A stretch of DNA of 64,000 bases from Chitinibacter tainanensis DSM 15459 (GTDB lineage Bacteria > Pseudomonadota > Gammaproteobacteria > Burkholderiales > Chitinibacteraceae). Position numbers and translations under genes: made by a program. Shown here one piece after another: positions 10,214 through 19,791 of this stretch. The DNA is taken from the NCBI RefSeq assembly GCF_000429785.1, contig NZ_KE386953.1, forward strand, positions 124,001 to 188,000, read 5' to 3'. The notes under the pieces were generated by a model. That model saw nothing but the letters and a program-made list of their open reading frames with translations, was not told the DNA's origin and ran no database searches. Numbering within the stretch: the stretch's first letter is position 1; the number at the start of each line of letters is the position of its first letter.

Positions 10214-10241
10214 TTGCAATACAGAACGATTGTTCTATAAT
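10214..10241 (+). promoter_or_regulatory. recA promoter overlapping a LexA-like palindrome
   Basis: The -35 is TTGCAA (10214-10219), followed by a 16-bp spacer and a perfect -10 TATAAT (10236-10241). The palindrome AGAAC-GATT-GTTCT (10223-10236) sits in the spacer and touches the -10, where a repressor would block transcription. It fits GAAC-N4-GTTC, the Bacillus-type SOS box, rather than the CTGT-N8-ACAG usual in beta- and gammaproteobacteria. Confidence 0.65.
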
Positions 10242-10276
10242 CACTCCATCCAAACCTAATCGCGCAGGACATGACC

Positions 10277-11323
10277 ATGGACGACAACAAAAGCAAGGCC
10301 CTCGCCGCCGCCCTAGCCCAAATCGAACGCCAGTTTGGTAAAGGCGCCATCATGAAAATGGGCGACAACCAGATTGAAAACGACTTGCAAGTCGTCTCTA
10401 CCGGCTCACTGGGCCTGGATCTGGCGCTGGGTGTGGGTGGTTTGCCACGTGGCCGGATTGTCGAAATCTTCGGGCCAGAGTCTTCCGGTAAAACCACGCT
10501 GTGTCTGCATGTGGTGGCCGAAATTCAAAAACTGGGCGGTGTAGCCGCCTATATCGACGCAGAAAACGCGCTCGACCCAGTCTATGCCCAAAAACTGGGC
10601 GTGAACGTATCAGAAATGCTGATTTCCCAACCTGACACCGGTGAGCAAGCGCTGGAAATCGCTGACATGCTGGTGCGCTCAGGCGGTGTAGACATCATCG
10701 TGGTGGACTCTGTTGCCGCGCTGACGCCCAAAGCCGAGATCGAAGGCGAGATGGGTGATGTGCACGTGGGCCTGCAGGCCCGTCTGATGAGCCAGGCGCT
10801 GCGTAAACTCACTGGTAACATCAAACGCACCAACACCCTGGTGATCTTTATTAACCAGTTGCGCATGAAGATCGGCGCAATGATGCCAGGGCAAAGCCCG
10901 GAAACCACCACCGGTGGTAATGCGCTGAAGTTCTACGCCTCTGTGCGGCTGGATATCCGCCGGATTGGTGCGGTGAAAAAAGGCGAAGACATCATTGGTA
11001 ACCAAACCAAAGTCAAAATCGCCAAAAACAAAGTTTCACCTCCATTCCGCGTGGTGACCTTTGACATCATGTATGGCGAAGGCATTTCCCGCGAAGGCGA
11101 GATCATCGAGCAAGGTGTGGCCAACAAGATCATCGATAAATCCGGTGCTTGGTACAGCTACAACGGCAACAAGATTGGTCAAGGCCTGGAAAACGCCCGC
11201 CAATTCCTGAAAGACAACCCTGAGCTTGCCGAAGAAATCGTGAATAAAGTCCGCGAGAAAATTGGCGGCGCACCGCTGCCGATCGAGATGGGCGGCGATC
11301 TGGATGGTGATTTGGGCGAATAA
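10277..11323 (+). CDS. recA: Recombinase RecA
   Basis: This ATP-dependent strand-exchange protein is the centre of homologous recombination and the co-protease for LexA. Seen are Walker [10 protein letters not shown], the multifunctional motif region [10 protein letters not shown], the N-terminal helix [16 protein letters not shown], and an acidic C-terminal tail (DLDGDLGE). Two ATGs lie 6 bp apart (10271, 10277). The ribosome-binding AGGA at 10266-10269 is only 1 nt from the first but 7 nt from the second, so 10277 (348 aa) is chosen. The upstream promoter overlaps a palindromic operator. A strong terminator separates it from recX, so recX is probably read through or expressed from a lower level of transcript. 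Confidence 0.97.
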   Translation: MDDNKSKALAAALAQIERQFGKGAIMKMGDNQIENDLQVVSTGSLGLDLALGVGGLPRGRIVEIFGPESSGKTTLCLHVVAEIQKLGGVAAYIDAENALDPVYAQKLGVNVSEMLISQPDTGEQALEIADMLVRSGGVDIIVVDSVAALTPKAEIEGEMGDVHVGLQARLMSQALRKLTGNIKRTNTLVIFINQLRMKIGAMMPGQSPETTTGGNALKFYASVRLDIRRIGAVKKGEDIIGNQTKVKIAKNKVSPPFRVVTFDIMYGEGISREGEIIEQGVANKIIDKSGAWYSYNGNKIGQGLENARQFLKDNPELAEEIVNKVREKIGGAPLPIEMGGDLDGDLGE

Positions 11324-11334
11324 GCCCACCCCAC

Positions 11335-11359
11335 AGCCCCCGCCCTGCGGGGGCTTTTT
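11335..11359 (+). terminator. Terminator between recA and recX
   Basis: AGCCCCCGC (11335-11343) pairs perfectly with GCGGGGGCT (11347-11355) around a 3-nt loop and is followed by five T. Partial read-through here is the usual way recX is kept below recA. Confidence 0.85.
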
Positions 11360-11417
11360 GTTGGCCCTGACAAACCAGCGCATACCTCACTCAATCCGCT
11401 CTCCAGCCTCTACCCAG

Positions 11418-11915
11418 ATGAAACCACCGCTCAGTCTGCGCAATAAGGCGCTGCAATTTTTAAGCAAACGCGAATACTCGCGCGCCGAGCTTGCCGGCAA
11501 GCTACGCCTACAGCTCGACCCCGAGCAGCTAGAAGCCCAACAGGCCGAGCTGCAGCAGATTTTGGATGATTTCGAGCAAAGGGGTTGGCTCTCGGATGAG
11601 CGCTTTGCAGAGCAATGGACGCATTTTCGCAGCCAGCGCTATGGTCCCGGGCGACTCAAGCAAGAATTACGGCAAAAAGGCGTGGCCAGCGTGCTGATTG
11701 AGCAGAGTCTGGAGCAAGTAGCTGATCAGGAAGAAGCCACCGCACGCCGCCTGTGGCAGAAAAAATTTGGCCAGCCGCCGCAAGATGCCAAAGAGCGCGC
11801 CAAGCAACTGCGCTTTTTAGCCAGCCGCGGCTTTAGCACCGGTGTGATTTACAAAGTGGTACAGGGCGGCGGGATGGATGAGGACGACATGGACTTCGCA
11901 CCCGACTTTGATTGA
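11418..11915 (+). CDS. recX: Regulatory protein RecX
   Basis: A small helical modulator that binds RecA filaments and limits their activity. With the ATG at 11418 it is 165 aa, the usual RecX size. It has three-helix RecX repeats, with recognisable LSKREYSRAELAGKL near the start, RGWLSDERFAEQW in the middle and LASRGFSTGVIYKVV near the end, then an acidic tail. An open frame continues upstream into recA, but it overlaps the recA end and the terminator, so the internal ATG is preferred. Its place directly after recA supports the call. Confidence 0.93.
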   Translation: MKPPLSLRNKALQFLSKREYSRAELAGKLRLQLDPEQLEAQQAELQQILDDFEQRGWLSDERFAEQWTHFRSQRYGPGRLKQELRQKGVASVLIEQSLEQVADQEEATARRLWQKKFGQPPQDAKERAKQLRFLASRGFSTGVIYKVVQGGGMDEDDMDFAPDFD

Positions 11916-12212
11916 TACCCAGTCAGGTATAAGCTTCAGATCATTAATTTAATTAAGCTACAGCCATATACCCCAACCTCAATCATCAGGCAGCGCCTAC
12001 TTGCGCAATAGCGCAGCCTAAAGCCCGCTCAATCTCGCAGCGCAAGCACGGCGCCCTCACCCCGCGGGCTGGCGCAAAGCCCCAACAGCAACGCCACCGC
12101 AGGTATCCGCGCCAAAGACCAGCACAGTCTGGGCTGTTACCCTACCCGCCCGCCGCGCTTTGCTTTAAAATCGATGGTCTTGAATTTAAACCGTGCCCGT
12201 GTGTAACGTCTT

Positions 12213-14831
12213 ATGAAATCTTCCCAGATTCGCCAGAAGTTCCTGGACTTTTTTGCCAGCAAGAGCCATCAGGTGGTGGCTTCCTCATCGCTGATTCCGG
12301 CCAATGATCCGACCATCCTGTTTACCAACGCCGGGATGAACCAGTTCAAGGATGTGTTTCTGGGCTTTGATAAGCGCCCATACACCCGCGCCACCAGCAG
12401 CCAGAAATGCGTGCGCGCTGGCGGTAAGCACAATGACCTGGAAAACGTCGGCTACACCGCGCGTCACCACACTTTCTTTGAAATGCTGGGTAATTTCTCG
12501 TTTGGCGATTACTTCAAACGCGAAGCCATTTTGTACGCCTGGGAATTTCTGACTTCGCCCGAGTGGCTGGCCATTCCAAAAGAAAAGCTGATGGTCACCG
12601 TCTACGCCACGGACGACGAAGCGTATGACATCTGGCACAAAGAAGTCGGCGTACCGGCGGAAAAGATCGTGCGCATCGGCGACAATAAAGGCGCGCCTTA
12701 CGCTTCGGATAACTTCTGGCAAATGGGCGATACCGGCCCATGTGGCCCATGTACCGAAATTTTCTACGATCACGGCCCACAACACTGGGGTGGCCCTCCA
12801 GGATCGCCGGAAGAAGACGGCGACCGCTTCATCGAAATCTGGAATAACGTATTTATGCAGTTCAACCGCGACGAAGCGGGCGTGCTGCATCCACTGCCCA
12901 AACCATCGGTTGACACCGGTATGGGTCTGGAGCGGATTTCGGCCGTGATGCAAGGCGTGCATGCTAACTACGAAATCGATTTGTTCCAGCACTTACTGGC
13001 TGCGGCGCAACGCGAAACTGGCGCCACGGATGCCAATTCGCCTTCGCTGAAAGTGATTGCCGACCATATTCGCTCGTGTGCTTTCCTGATCGCCGATGGT
13101 GCGCTGCCAAGTAATGACGGCCGTGGCTATGTATTGCGCCGGATCATCCGTCGCGCCATCCGTCACGGTTACAAACTGGGCCAGAAAGGCTATTTCTTCC
13201 ATAAACTGGTGGCCCCACTGGCCGAGATTATGGGCGACGCCTACCCTGAGCTGCGCCAGCGCAAAGAGCACATCATTGATGCGCTGAAAACCGAAGAAGA
13301 AATCTTCGGCCGCACGCTGGAAAACGGCATGACCCTGCTCGACACGGTACTGGCCGGCGGCAAGCAAGTGCTCGATGGCGATGTGGCATTCAAGCTGTCT
13401 GATACCTATGGTTTCCCGATCGATCTGACTGCTGACGTATGCCGCGAGCGCAATGTCACTGTTGATATCGCGGGCTTTGAAGCGGCGCTTGAAGCGCAGC
13501 GCAAGCAATCTAAAGCTGCGGGCCAATTCAAAATGGCCGCTGGTTTGGCTTACGAAGGCGAAGCGTCGTGCTTCCACGGCTACACCGAAGCGAGCCGTGC
13601 CGCCAAAGTGGTGGCGCTATACAAAGGTAATGAGCCGGTAGATAGCCTCGCCGATGGCGACGAAGGCGTGATCGTACTGGATCACACCCCGTTCTACGCC
13701 GAATCAGGGGGTCAGGCCGGTGATACCGGTGTGATCGCCGGCGCGGGCGTGTTTAACGTCACCGACACCCAAAAAATCAAAGCCGATGTATTTGGCCATC
13801 AGGGCGTGTTGATCAGCGGCAGCCTGAAAGTGGGCGATGCGGTCACGGCCAGCATCGACATTGCCAAGCGCCAAGCCAGCCAGCGCAACCACAGTGCCAC
13901 GCACTTGCTGCACGCCGCTTTGCGCGAAGTGCTGGGTAGCCACGTAGAGCAAAAAGGCTCGCTGGTTACTCACGAGCGCACCCGTTTTGACTTCTCGCAC
14001 CCCAAAGCGCTGACCGCCGAAGAGCTGAGCAAAGTCGAAAGCCTGGTGAATCACGTGATCATGGCCAATGAAGAAGCCGTGGCCAAGCTGATGAGCTACG
14101 ACGACGCGATCAAATCCGGCGCGATGGCGCTGTTTGGCGAAAAATACGGCGATGAAGTGCGCGTATTGAAAATGGGCGACTTCTCAACCGAGCTGTGTGG
14201 TGGTACGCACGTCGGCCGCACTGGTGATATCGGCCTCTTCAAGATCGTATCGGAAGGTGGCGTGGCTGCGGGCGTCCGCCGGGTCGAAGCCATTACCGGC
14301 GTCGCGGCGCTGGCCGCTGTGCAAGCGCAAGATGCCGAGCTTAAAGCCGCCGCCAGCCTGACTGGCGCCCAAGGTGGCGAGCTGATCAGCAAGCTGGAAA
14401 AACTGCAAGCTGATCTCAAAGCCGCGCAAAAAGAAGTGACGGCGCTGAAAGGCCAGATGGCCTTCACGCAGCTTGATCAGCTGATTGGCGTAGGCCTGCG
14501 CACCATCGGTGGCGTGAAATGCATCGGCAGCGTGGTGGAAGGCGTAGAAGCCGGCATGCTGCGCGAGATGAGCGACAAGCTGATGGATCGCTTGCAAAGC
14601 GGTATCGCGCTGCTGGCCTGCGTGAACGACGGTAAAGTAAGCCTGATCGCACGCGTTTCCAAAGATCTGACTGGCCAAGTGAAAGCAGGCGAGCTGGTGA
14701 ATGTAGCCGCGCAAGTGGTGGGTGGTAAAGGTGGCGGCCGCCCAGACATGGCCCAAGCCGGTGGCCCGGACACCGACAAAGTCGGCGACGCGCTGCAAGC
14801 CGCCGCCAGCTGGCTGGAAGGCAAGCTGTAA
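12213..14831 (+). CDS. alaS: Alanyl-tRNA synthetase
   Basis: This class II synthetase charges tRNA-Ala and edits mischarged Ser/Gly. The N-terminal catalytic domain has the motif 1 region [15 protein letters not shown], and motif 2/3 sequence is present. The editing domain has the zinc/editing residues HSATHLLH and [11 protein letters not shown]. The C-terminal C-Ala part ends with the glycine-rich [15 protein letters not shown]. The 872 aa match the E. coli enzyme (about 875). About 300 bp with no recognisable gene precede it (11916-12212). Only a weak AT-rich -10-like patch near 12160 is seen there. Confidence 0.97.
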   Translation: MKSSQIRQKFLDFFASKSHQVVASSSLIPANDPTILFTNAGMNQFKDVFLGFDKRPYTRATSSQKCVRAGGKHNDLENVGYTARHHTFFEMLGNFSFGDYFKREAILYAWEFLTSPEWLAIPKEKLMVTVYATDDEAYDIWHKEVGVPAEKIVRIGDNKGAPYASDNFWQMGDTGPCGPCTEIFYDHGPQHWGGPPGSPEEDGDRFIEIWNNVFMQFNRDEAGVLHPLPKPSVDTGMGLERISAVMQGVHANYEIDLFQHLLAAAQRETGATDANSPSLKVIADHIRSCAFLIADGALPSNDGRGYVLRRIIRRAIRHGYKLGQKGYFFHKLVAPLAEIMGDAYPELRQRKEHIIDALKTEEEIFGRTLENGMTLLDTVLAGGKQVLDGDVAFKLSDTYGFPIDLTADVCRERNVTVDIAGFEAALEAQRKQSKAAGQFKMAAGLAYEGEASCFHGYTEASRAAKVVALYKGNEPVDSLADGDEGVIVLDHTPFYAESGGQAGDTGVIAGAGVFNVTDTQKIKADVFGHQGVLISGSLKVGDAVTASIDIAKRQASQRNHSATHLLHAALREVLGSHVEQKGSLVTHERTRFDFSHPKALTAEELSKVESLVNHVIMANEEAVAKLMSYDDAIKSGAMALFGEKYGDEVRVLKMGDFSTELCGGTHVGRTGDIGLFKIVSEGGVAAGVRRVEAITGVAALAAVQAQDAELKAAASLTGAQGGELISKLEKLQADLKAAQKEVTALKGQMAFTQLDQLIGVGLRTIGGVKCIGSVVEGVEAGMLREMSDKLMDRLQSGIALLACVNDGKVSLIARVSKDLTGQVKAGELVNVAAQVVGGKGGGRPDMAQAGGPDTDKVGDALQAAASWLEGKL

Positions 14832-14847
14832 ACGCAATACACAGCAC

Positions 14848-14875
14848 ATGGCCACCTGCGGGTGGCCATTTTTTT
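14848..14875 (+). terminator. Terminator of alaS
   Basis: ATGGCCACC (14848-14856) pairs perfectly with GGTGGCCAT (14861-14869) around a TGCG loop, followed by seven T. Confidence 0.88.
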
Positions 14876-14938
14876 GCCCGAGATTTATAGGGTATAGCCC
14901 TACAAGCCAATCCTATCAATATTTAGCGAGATATACCC

Positions 14939-15169
14939 ATGAGCGATATGCCAAAACCTGATTTTACCCCCGGCCTTTACCGCCATTACAAAGGCAACCT
15001 GTATCGCGCGCTCGACATCGCCCGTCATTCCGAAACCGATGAATGGCTAGTGATCTATCAGCCGCAGTATGGCGAGCGGGGCTGGTGGGCGCGACCGCTG
15101 GCGATGTTTCTGGAAGACGTCATCATTGATGGCCAAGCCCAGCCGCGATTTGCCAAAGTGGACGAGTAA
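14939..15169 (+). CDS. DUF1653 family small protein
   Basis: A 76-residue soluble protein with the features of DUF1653: LYRHYKGNLYRALDIARHSET near the start, the tyrosine-rich centre LVIYQPQYGERGWWARP and the end RFAKVDE. Proteins of this family are small beta-rich domains of unknown function, often encoded alone. It sits between alaS and the yedI-like gene. A 51-bp gap to the next start allows but does not prove co-transcription. Confidence 0.8.
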   Translation: MSDMPKPDFTPGLYRHYKGNLYRALDIARHSETDEWLVIYQPQYGERGWWARPLAMFLEDVIIDGQAQPRFAKVDE

Positions 15170-15220
15170 CGGCACACTGCCAAACTTAATAAAAATTAAT
15201 CTGCACGGAGAGGAAACATC

Positions 15221-16132
15221 ATGGCTGGAGCCAGTTTACTGACGCTGTTGGACGATATCGCCACCATTTTGGATGACGTCGCAGTCATGACCAAAGTGGC
15301 CGCCAAGAAAACCGCCGGGGTCCTGGGCGACGATCTAGCGCTCAATGCCGAGCAAGTCAACGGTGTGCGCGCCGAGCGCGAATTGCCAGTGGTCTGGGCG
15401 GTGGCCGTGGGCTCGCTGAAAAACAAAATCATCCTGGTACCGGCCGCACTGTTGATCAGCGCCTTCGCGCCATGGGCGGTGATTCCGCTCTTGATGATCG
15501 GCGGGCTGTATCTGTGTTTTGAAGGGGTGGAAAAGCTCGCGCATAAATTCTTGCCGCATGATGAAGCCGCGGACAGCGCCGAACACGATAGCCATCTGCA
15601 AGCCCTGGCCGATGGCAGCGTTGATCTGGCCGCGCTGGAAAAAGAAAAAATCAAAGGCGCGATCCGCACCGATTTTGTGCTCTCGGCAGAGATTATTGTC
15701 ATTGCGCTGGGTACCGTCGCCGGCCAGCCCATGACGACCCAGTTTGCCGTACTGGCCGGCATTGGCCTGATTATGACCGTGGGGGTGTATGGGCTGGTGG
15801 CCGGGATTGTGAAGCTGGATGACATCGGCTTCTGGCTGCAAAAACAGGATCGCCCCGTGGCACAGCTATTGGGCAGCGGCTTTGTGGCCACCGCGCCCAA
15901 GCTGATGAAGCTATTGACCATCGTCGGCACCGCCGCGATGTTCCTCGTGGGGGGCGGGATTTTGGTGCACGGTATTCCGCAGCTGCATCACGGGCTGGAA
16001 CACCTAGCCGCCGAAAGCGGCAATTTGCTTGGCGCCGTAGTGCCTAGCATTGGCAATCTGCTCGTCGGTGTGATTGCTGGCGCGGTAGCGCTGGTTGTCG
16101 TCACCCTCGTAGGTAAACTGCGCGGCCGCTAA
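15221..16132 (+). CDS. yedI: DUF808 family inner-membrane protein (YedI-like)
   Basis: A 303-aa polytopic membrane protein of the DUF808/YedI family. The characteristic N-terminus reads LLTLLDDIATILDDVAVM, followed by KVAAKKTAGVLGDDLALNA. Several hydrophobic helices are seen, including IILVPAALLISAFAPWAVI, MLIGGLYL-type segments, and a C-terminal helix near LVGVIAGAVALVVVTLV. The biochemical role of YedI is not established. A strong ribosome-binding site (GGAGAGG at about 15206) precedes the ATG, and a long terminator follows. Confidence 0.88.
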   Translation: MAGASLLTLLDDIATILDDVAVMTKVAAKKTAGVLGDDLALNAEQVNGVRAERELPVVWAVAVGSLKNKIILVPAALLISAFAPWAVIPLLMIGGLYLCFEGVEKLAHKFLPHDEAADSAEHDSHLQALADGSVDLAALEKEKIKGAIRTDFVLSAEIIVIALGTVAGQPMTTQFAVLAGIGLIMTVGVYGLVAGIVKLDDIGFWLQKQDRPVAQLLGSGFVATAPKLMKLLTIVGTAAMFLVGGGILVHGIPQLHHGLEHLAAESGNLLGAVVPSIGNLLVGVIAGAVALVVVTLVGKLRGR

Positions 16133-16152
16133 AGCTCGCGCAGCGCCAAGGA

Positions 16153-16181
16153 AAAAAACCGCCGGCAACGGCGGTTTTTTT
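16153..16181 (+). terminator. Terminator of the yedI-like gene
   Basis: AAAAAACCGCCG (16153-16164) pairs with CGGCGGTTTTTT (16169-16180) around a GCAA tetraloop. The A and T runs make it work in either direction. Confidence 0.88.
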
Positions 16182-16273
16182 ATGGCGTTTTGGCGCGTTT
16201 GAGCTGACAAACGGTCAAAAATCAGCTAACCTCGCTGCCCCGCCGCCGCCGTTTAGATTTAGCGCCCGCCATC

Positions 16274-16873
16274 ATGATCGCCAAAACCCATATTGCCTTT
16301 GCTTCGCTGCTGATGGTTGGCTGCAGTGTGGGGATTTTAGGGCGTATGCCGCATATTTATGAAGTGGCCATCGCCGGTGCGGCCGGGCTATTGCCCGATC
16401 TGGATCACCCCAAATCCACCTTAGGGCGGATTGTGCCGTATATCTCGATACCGCTGGCCAAGTTGTTTGGCCATCGCGGCATTACCCATTCGCTATTAAT
16501 GGTGGGGCTGGTGATCTGGTTTTTACTCACTCATCCGGGTGAGCGCGAATGGCCGGTATTGCCGCTGGTGATCGGCTATTTGTCGCATATTCTGGGGGAT
16601 TTGCTCACGCCCTCGGGGGTGCCGCTGCTGTGGCCGGTGCGCAAGAAATTCAGCCTTAATCTCTTTAAAGCCAATGGCCCGATGGAAAACCTGATTTTCC
16701 TCGCCTGCTGGGCGGGCGTGCTGTATTTCATCTGGGTGGCCATGCACCGCCCCGGCGAAACCTGGCTGCGCCCGCTGCGCGAAAGCCTGTGTCAATGGGG
16801 GCAAGCGCAGGTGATCTACAGCAGCGGCCGGCTGGCCGAATGGGTAGTCACCCTGGTGCGCGCCCTCGCCTAG
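16274..16873 (+). CDS. YdjM-like membrane protein, putative metal-dependent hydrolase
   Basis: A 199-aa membrane protein of the YdjM/DUF457 group, annotated in many genomes as a metal-dependent hydrolase. Conserved polar residues sit at membrane edges as in the family: KTHIAFA near the start, AGLLPDLDHPKSTLGR (acidic DLDHP), FGHRGITHSL (histidines) and YLSHILGDLLTPSGVPLLWP. These histidines and aspartates could bind metal. Four to five hydrophobic helices are seen. E. coli ydjM is LexA-regulated, but no LexA-type box is evident upstream here. It converges closely on the next gene, 22 bp apart. Confidence 0.8.
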   Translation: MIAKTHIAFASLLMVGCSVGILGRMPHIYEVAIAGAAGLLPDLDHPKSTLGRIVPYISIPLAKLFGHRGITHSLLMVGLVIWFLLTHPGEREWPVLPLVIGYLSHILGDLLTPSGVPLLWPVRKKFSLNLFKANGPMENLIFLACWAGVLYFIWVAMHRPGETWLRPLRESLCQWGQAQVIYSSGRLAEWVVTLVRALA

Positions 16874-16895
16874 CCACACAGATTACCAGCCTGCC

Positions 16896-17939
16896 TCACA
16901 CCCCGGTTTTTACAAACTTCATCACCGTGGCCGCATCCAGCTGACGAGCTTGTTGCTGAATCTGCGGTAAATACTGCGCCTGCAGCTGTTTGGCTGGCCC
17001 CAGTAGCTGGTTAAAGGTGTCTTTGAGCACCACCATCTGCATTTGCCGCCCACCGGCGTAATAGCGCTTGGCCAACTGCCCCAGCGCGTAAGTGGTGGCA
17101 AATGACATCGCCACGCCCGTGGCCGCACCACCGATTTTGCCGGCGGTTTTGCCCACGTATTTCCCCAGCAGCCCGCCCAGTAATTTGCGGCCAAATTGCT
17201 CGACATATTGCGAGGTGAGCCCCACCCCAGCCGCGGCCAAAAACTCGCGCACATGGCCCTGATCTAGCTCTACGCCATAGGCATTGCCCACGCTGTGCAC
17301 TAGCTTAAGCTGCAGCGGCACAATCGCCATGGTGGCCCAGGATTGCGGCAAGAGTTCCAGCGCCCCGCACACAATCGCAAAGCGCAGCACGCTTTGATCA
17401 AGCTGCTGTGCCGCCGCCTCGGGCAAGACAATCAGGCCGGTCGGATCTGGGCGTGCCACTGGGCTGATGCCTGCGGCCGGGTTGAGCGTTGCTGCAGCAG
17501 TCGCAGCGCCCATTCCGGCCCCCATTCCGGCGCCCATCGCCGCCGCTGGCGCTGCGGCTGGGGCGCTATCGTAGCCAAACCAGGCATTGGCCTCTGCCTC
17601 GATCTGGCTGGCCTCGTGTTTGAGCTGTAGCGCCTCGCGCAATTGCAGCAAAAAATCCGCCTCCGCCGCCGTTTGCCGCCCATCGGCATCGACCACACAC
17701 ACCGCCATTTCATACGCCAATTGGCGCAGCGGCCCTGCCGATAAGGCGGCTACGGCATCGCTGAAGGTATAGCGCGCCAGCAAGACATCTTGATACAGCC
17801 GCGGCAAATCGATCCCCTGCGAGCCTAGATTAGCTGCAATGCCCTTAATCGCATCGCGCTCGCGATGATCTTTATCCCCATCGCAAAACGCGGCCAGCAA
17901 AGTAATCGCCAGGATGGCTTGTTGTTCGGTGGCTGTCAT
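16896..17939 (-). CDS. TerB-like N-terminal domain fused to a DUF697-like membrane-associated domain
   Basis: The N-terminal about 130 residues are helical and resemble TerB/tellurite-resistance folds: acidic AFCDGDKDHRERDAIK and VDADGRQTAAEADFL match the two acidic sites of that fold. A low-complexity linker rich in Ala, Pro and GAGMGA repeats follows (about 135-170). The C-terminal half has hydrophobic glycine-rich segments (KLLGGLLGKYVGKTAGKIGG) like DUF697/YcjF proteins, ending in a lysine/glutamine-rich tail. The family is linked loosely to stress or envelope functions, and the exact role is unknown. ATG at 17939 is chosen; an upstream in-frame start at 17954 would add five residues. Confidence 0.65.
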   Translation of the reverse strand: MTATEQQAILAITLLAAFCDGDKDHRERDAIKGIAANLGSQGIDLPRLYQDVLLARYTFSDAVAALSAGPLRQLAYEMAVCVVDADGRQTAAEADFLLQLREALQLKHEASQIEAEANAWFGYDSAPAAAPAAAMGAGMGAGMGAATAAATLNPAAGISPVARPDPTGLIVLPEAAAQQLDQSVLRFAIVCGALELLPQSWATMAIVPLQLKLVHSVGNAYGVELDQGHVREFLAAAGVGLTSQYVEQFGRKLLGGLLGKYVGKTAGKIGGAATGVAMSFATTYALGQLAKRYYAGGRQMQMVVLKDTFNQLLGPAKQLQAQYLPQIQQQARQLDAATVMKFVKTGV

Positions 17940-18151
17940 CGCAAAGTTCCGCACAAAATCAATGCGACCAGTACAGGGGCTGAGGGTTCCCTATCTGCTA
18001 AACGGGTGAGACTTCACTCTGCCGCCGCATAGCCACTGGCTGAGGAGTAGCCAGATTTTTACGCGTTTTATATTTCGCCCGCTGCAGAATTGACAGCATT
18101 TTAAGCCCCCGCCCCGTAGGCTATAGCGACTATCTTTTGCGCGGAGGTCGC

Positions 18152-18283
18152 ATGAACGACATTCAACTATTAATCGCCCTGCTGGTAGCCGTCATCTTTT
18201 TCCCCTTGCTGATCTTGCCGATCAGCGCGGTGGTGGATTGGCTGCAGCACAGCAAAGCAGCGCGCAAGCGCTATGTGCCGTGA
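18152..18283 (+). CDS. Small single-span membrane protein (43 aa)
   Basis: ATG at 18152 has a strong ribosome-binding site, GGAGG, a few bases upstream. The 43-residue product is MNDIQLLIALLVAVIF followed by more hydrophobic residues through about residue 30, then a basic tail HSKAARKRYVP. This is an N-out or N-in single transmembrane helix with a positively charged end. No family is recognised. The spacing, start site and amphipathic layout make translation plausible, but it is short. Confidence 0.5.
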   Translation: MNDIQLLIALLVAVIFFPLLILPISAVVDWLQHSKAARKRYVP

Positions 18284-18370
18284 TGTGAAGTGGCCGTGTG
18301 GTGGGCTGCGGTACAGTCTGTAAACTAAAGCAGCCGATCAACTTCAAATCGGATATGGGCTACAAGCTGC

Positions 18371-18958
18371 TTATTCGGCAAGCATAACAGCTACTTCTGC
18401 CTTACCTTGTCGCGCTAAATATGCTGTCAACTGTTCTACAAAAGGAAAAAGCATATTATTGAATTTGCGGCGGCGTATTTTAAGCACGCCTAATGTATCG
18501 GTCTGAATTTCTTTTTTAAGGCGCATATCAATCACTTGAACAGCACGCCCCATGCCATTTGGCGCGACCTCAGACAAATGCAAAGTACAATATCCAGTGG
18601 GCCTTGTGGTGATATAGGCAGAGAGGCCATCAATTTTAAATCCACTCTGCCCACCTTCATTTTCGCCGGACTGAGCCGAGAATTCGTAGAGATATTTCCA
18701 GACTAAGATATCGCGGTAAGTATCTAAGTATTGCACAACGCCTTGCAATTTAAGCAACATCATATCTGCAGTATCGCGCACCAAGACTCGATCTTCGGGT
18801 ATCTTCTCCAAGCCTTTTGCGTAATTAATCCCCAAAGTGCTGCGGAATAATTTAGCCGAGCCAGTCACAAAATCATCACAATCTAGACAGCACAATGAAG
18901 GGCGATCAATCTCTAATTCAATCCGCTCCTGCTCACTCTGCATTACAAATTTGAACAT
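18371..18958 (-). CDS. Uncharacterised protein
   Basis: A soluble 195-aa product with no membrane segment. The ATG at 18958 is chosen because AGAGGTG lies 7 nt upstream; a GTG at 18967 would add three residues. It has a Cys-rich patch near the start (SLCCLDCDDF) and a basic segment near the end (VLKIRRRKFNNM). No family is recognised. Base composition is AT-richer than the core genes on the left, marking the beginning of the accessory stretch. Confidence 0.6.
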   Translation of the reverse strand: MFKFVMQSEQERIELEIDRPSLCCLDCDDFVTGSAKLFRSTLGINYAKGLEKIPEDRVLVRDTADMMLLKLQGVVQYLDTYRDILVWKYLYEFSAQSGENEGGQSGFKIDGLSAYITTRPTGYCTLHLSEVAPNGMGRAVQVIDMRLKKEIQTDTLGVLKIRRRKFNNMLFPFVEQLTAYLARQGKAEVAVMLAE

Positions 18959-19527
18959 ACACCACACCTCTGGGTAGACCGATTGCTGATCAACGATTTA
19001 TTAGCAATTTGTTCACGCGATGAAATGATAGTGTGCAATAAACTGCATACCGCATCGATGTTTTTTATGCCTATGTTGCGTATGAAAATCAAAAACTTGA
19101 TGCGCTAGTATGGCCTGCTGGCGCAGGGGGTGAACCGGCGGTTTCGCCCGCCGGACGAGCAAGGCGTGACGGAGCTTGGCGCTTTAGCGCCTAGCGAAGG
19201 CCGTGCCCTTAGGCCAGTCGGTCTTGCTCCGCCCCTTGCAACCCTAACGCGCCCGATCACCGCGAAACCCGTCCATCCAGCGCTTGGCAAGGCGCCGCAA
19301 AACTCGCTGCGCGCTAGCGTCGCGCAGCTCAAACAGGTTGCGGCTTAAAACCTTGCCAACCGCTTCCCGAACGGCGCGGCTCCACGGGCGACTTGTGCTA
19401 ACGACCGTAGGGGTATATTCATCAAAGGCATAAAAAGAAAGGCTTGCAGCACAATACTGCCGCCAGTATTTACCGCACTGGTGAAGCTGGGGCTTGGTTT
19501 CCCGTGTAGCGAAAACCGCAGCAAGGA

Positions 19528-19640
19528 GGGAGACAAACGGCCTTTTGTTTGGCTCACGACGACGCAAGGGCAGCGCGGAGCGCTTTGAGCCCGGGTCGCC
19601 TTTGGGGTGAAGGGGTATTTGGCGAAGCAAATACCCCTTC
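19528..19640 (+). repeat. Dispersed intergenic repeat, copy A, ending in a perfect hairpin
   Basis: The stretch begins GAGGGAGACAAACGGCC, continues with TTTGTTTGGCTCACGACGAC and GGGTCGCCTTT, and ends in a 13-bp perfect hairpin: GAAGGGGTATTTG (19609-19621), loop GCGAAG, CAAATACCCCTTC (19628-19640). The same order of blocks occurs in copy B (48123-48253) with different stem arms. The surrounding 18968-19791 holds no convincing gene. Open frames there come from high-GC repeat DNA with further small palindromes, for example CCGGCGG/CCGCCGG at 19135-19154. Confidence 0.7.
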
Positions 19641-19791
19641 CCGTCTGCGCGGCGGAACGCGCATTGAAACATCGCGGCAACGGCGCATAAAACAAAACCG
19701 CCAGAATCTATCCAGCGGTTTGTATTAAATAGGTAGGATGCATTCACCACGAAGCGACAACACACCAAATATGTGCATACGGCGCCACAGG

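Noticed and set aside
11262-11417. Long N-terminal extension of recX
   Set aside because: It overlaps the end of recA and its terminator; the internal ATG gives the usual RecX size.
19105-19768. Several open frames on both strands in the GC-rich block
   Set aside because: They lie in repeat DNA with palindromes, overlap each other on both strands and give compositionally odd proteins.
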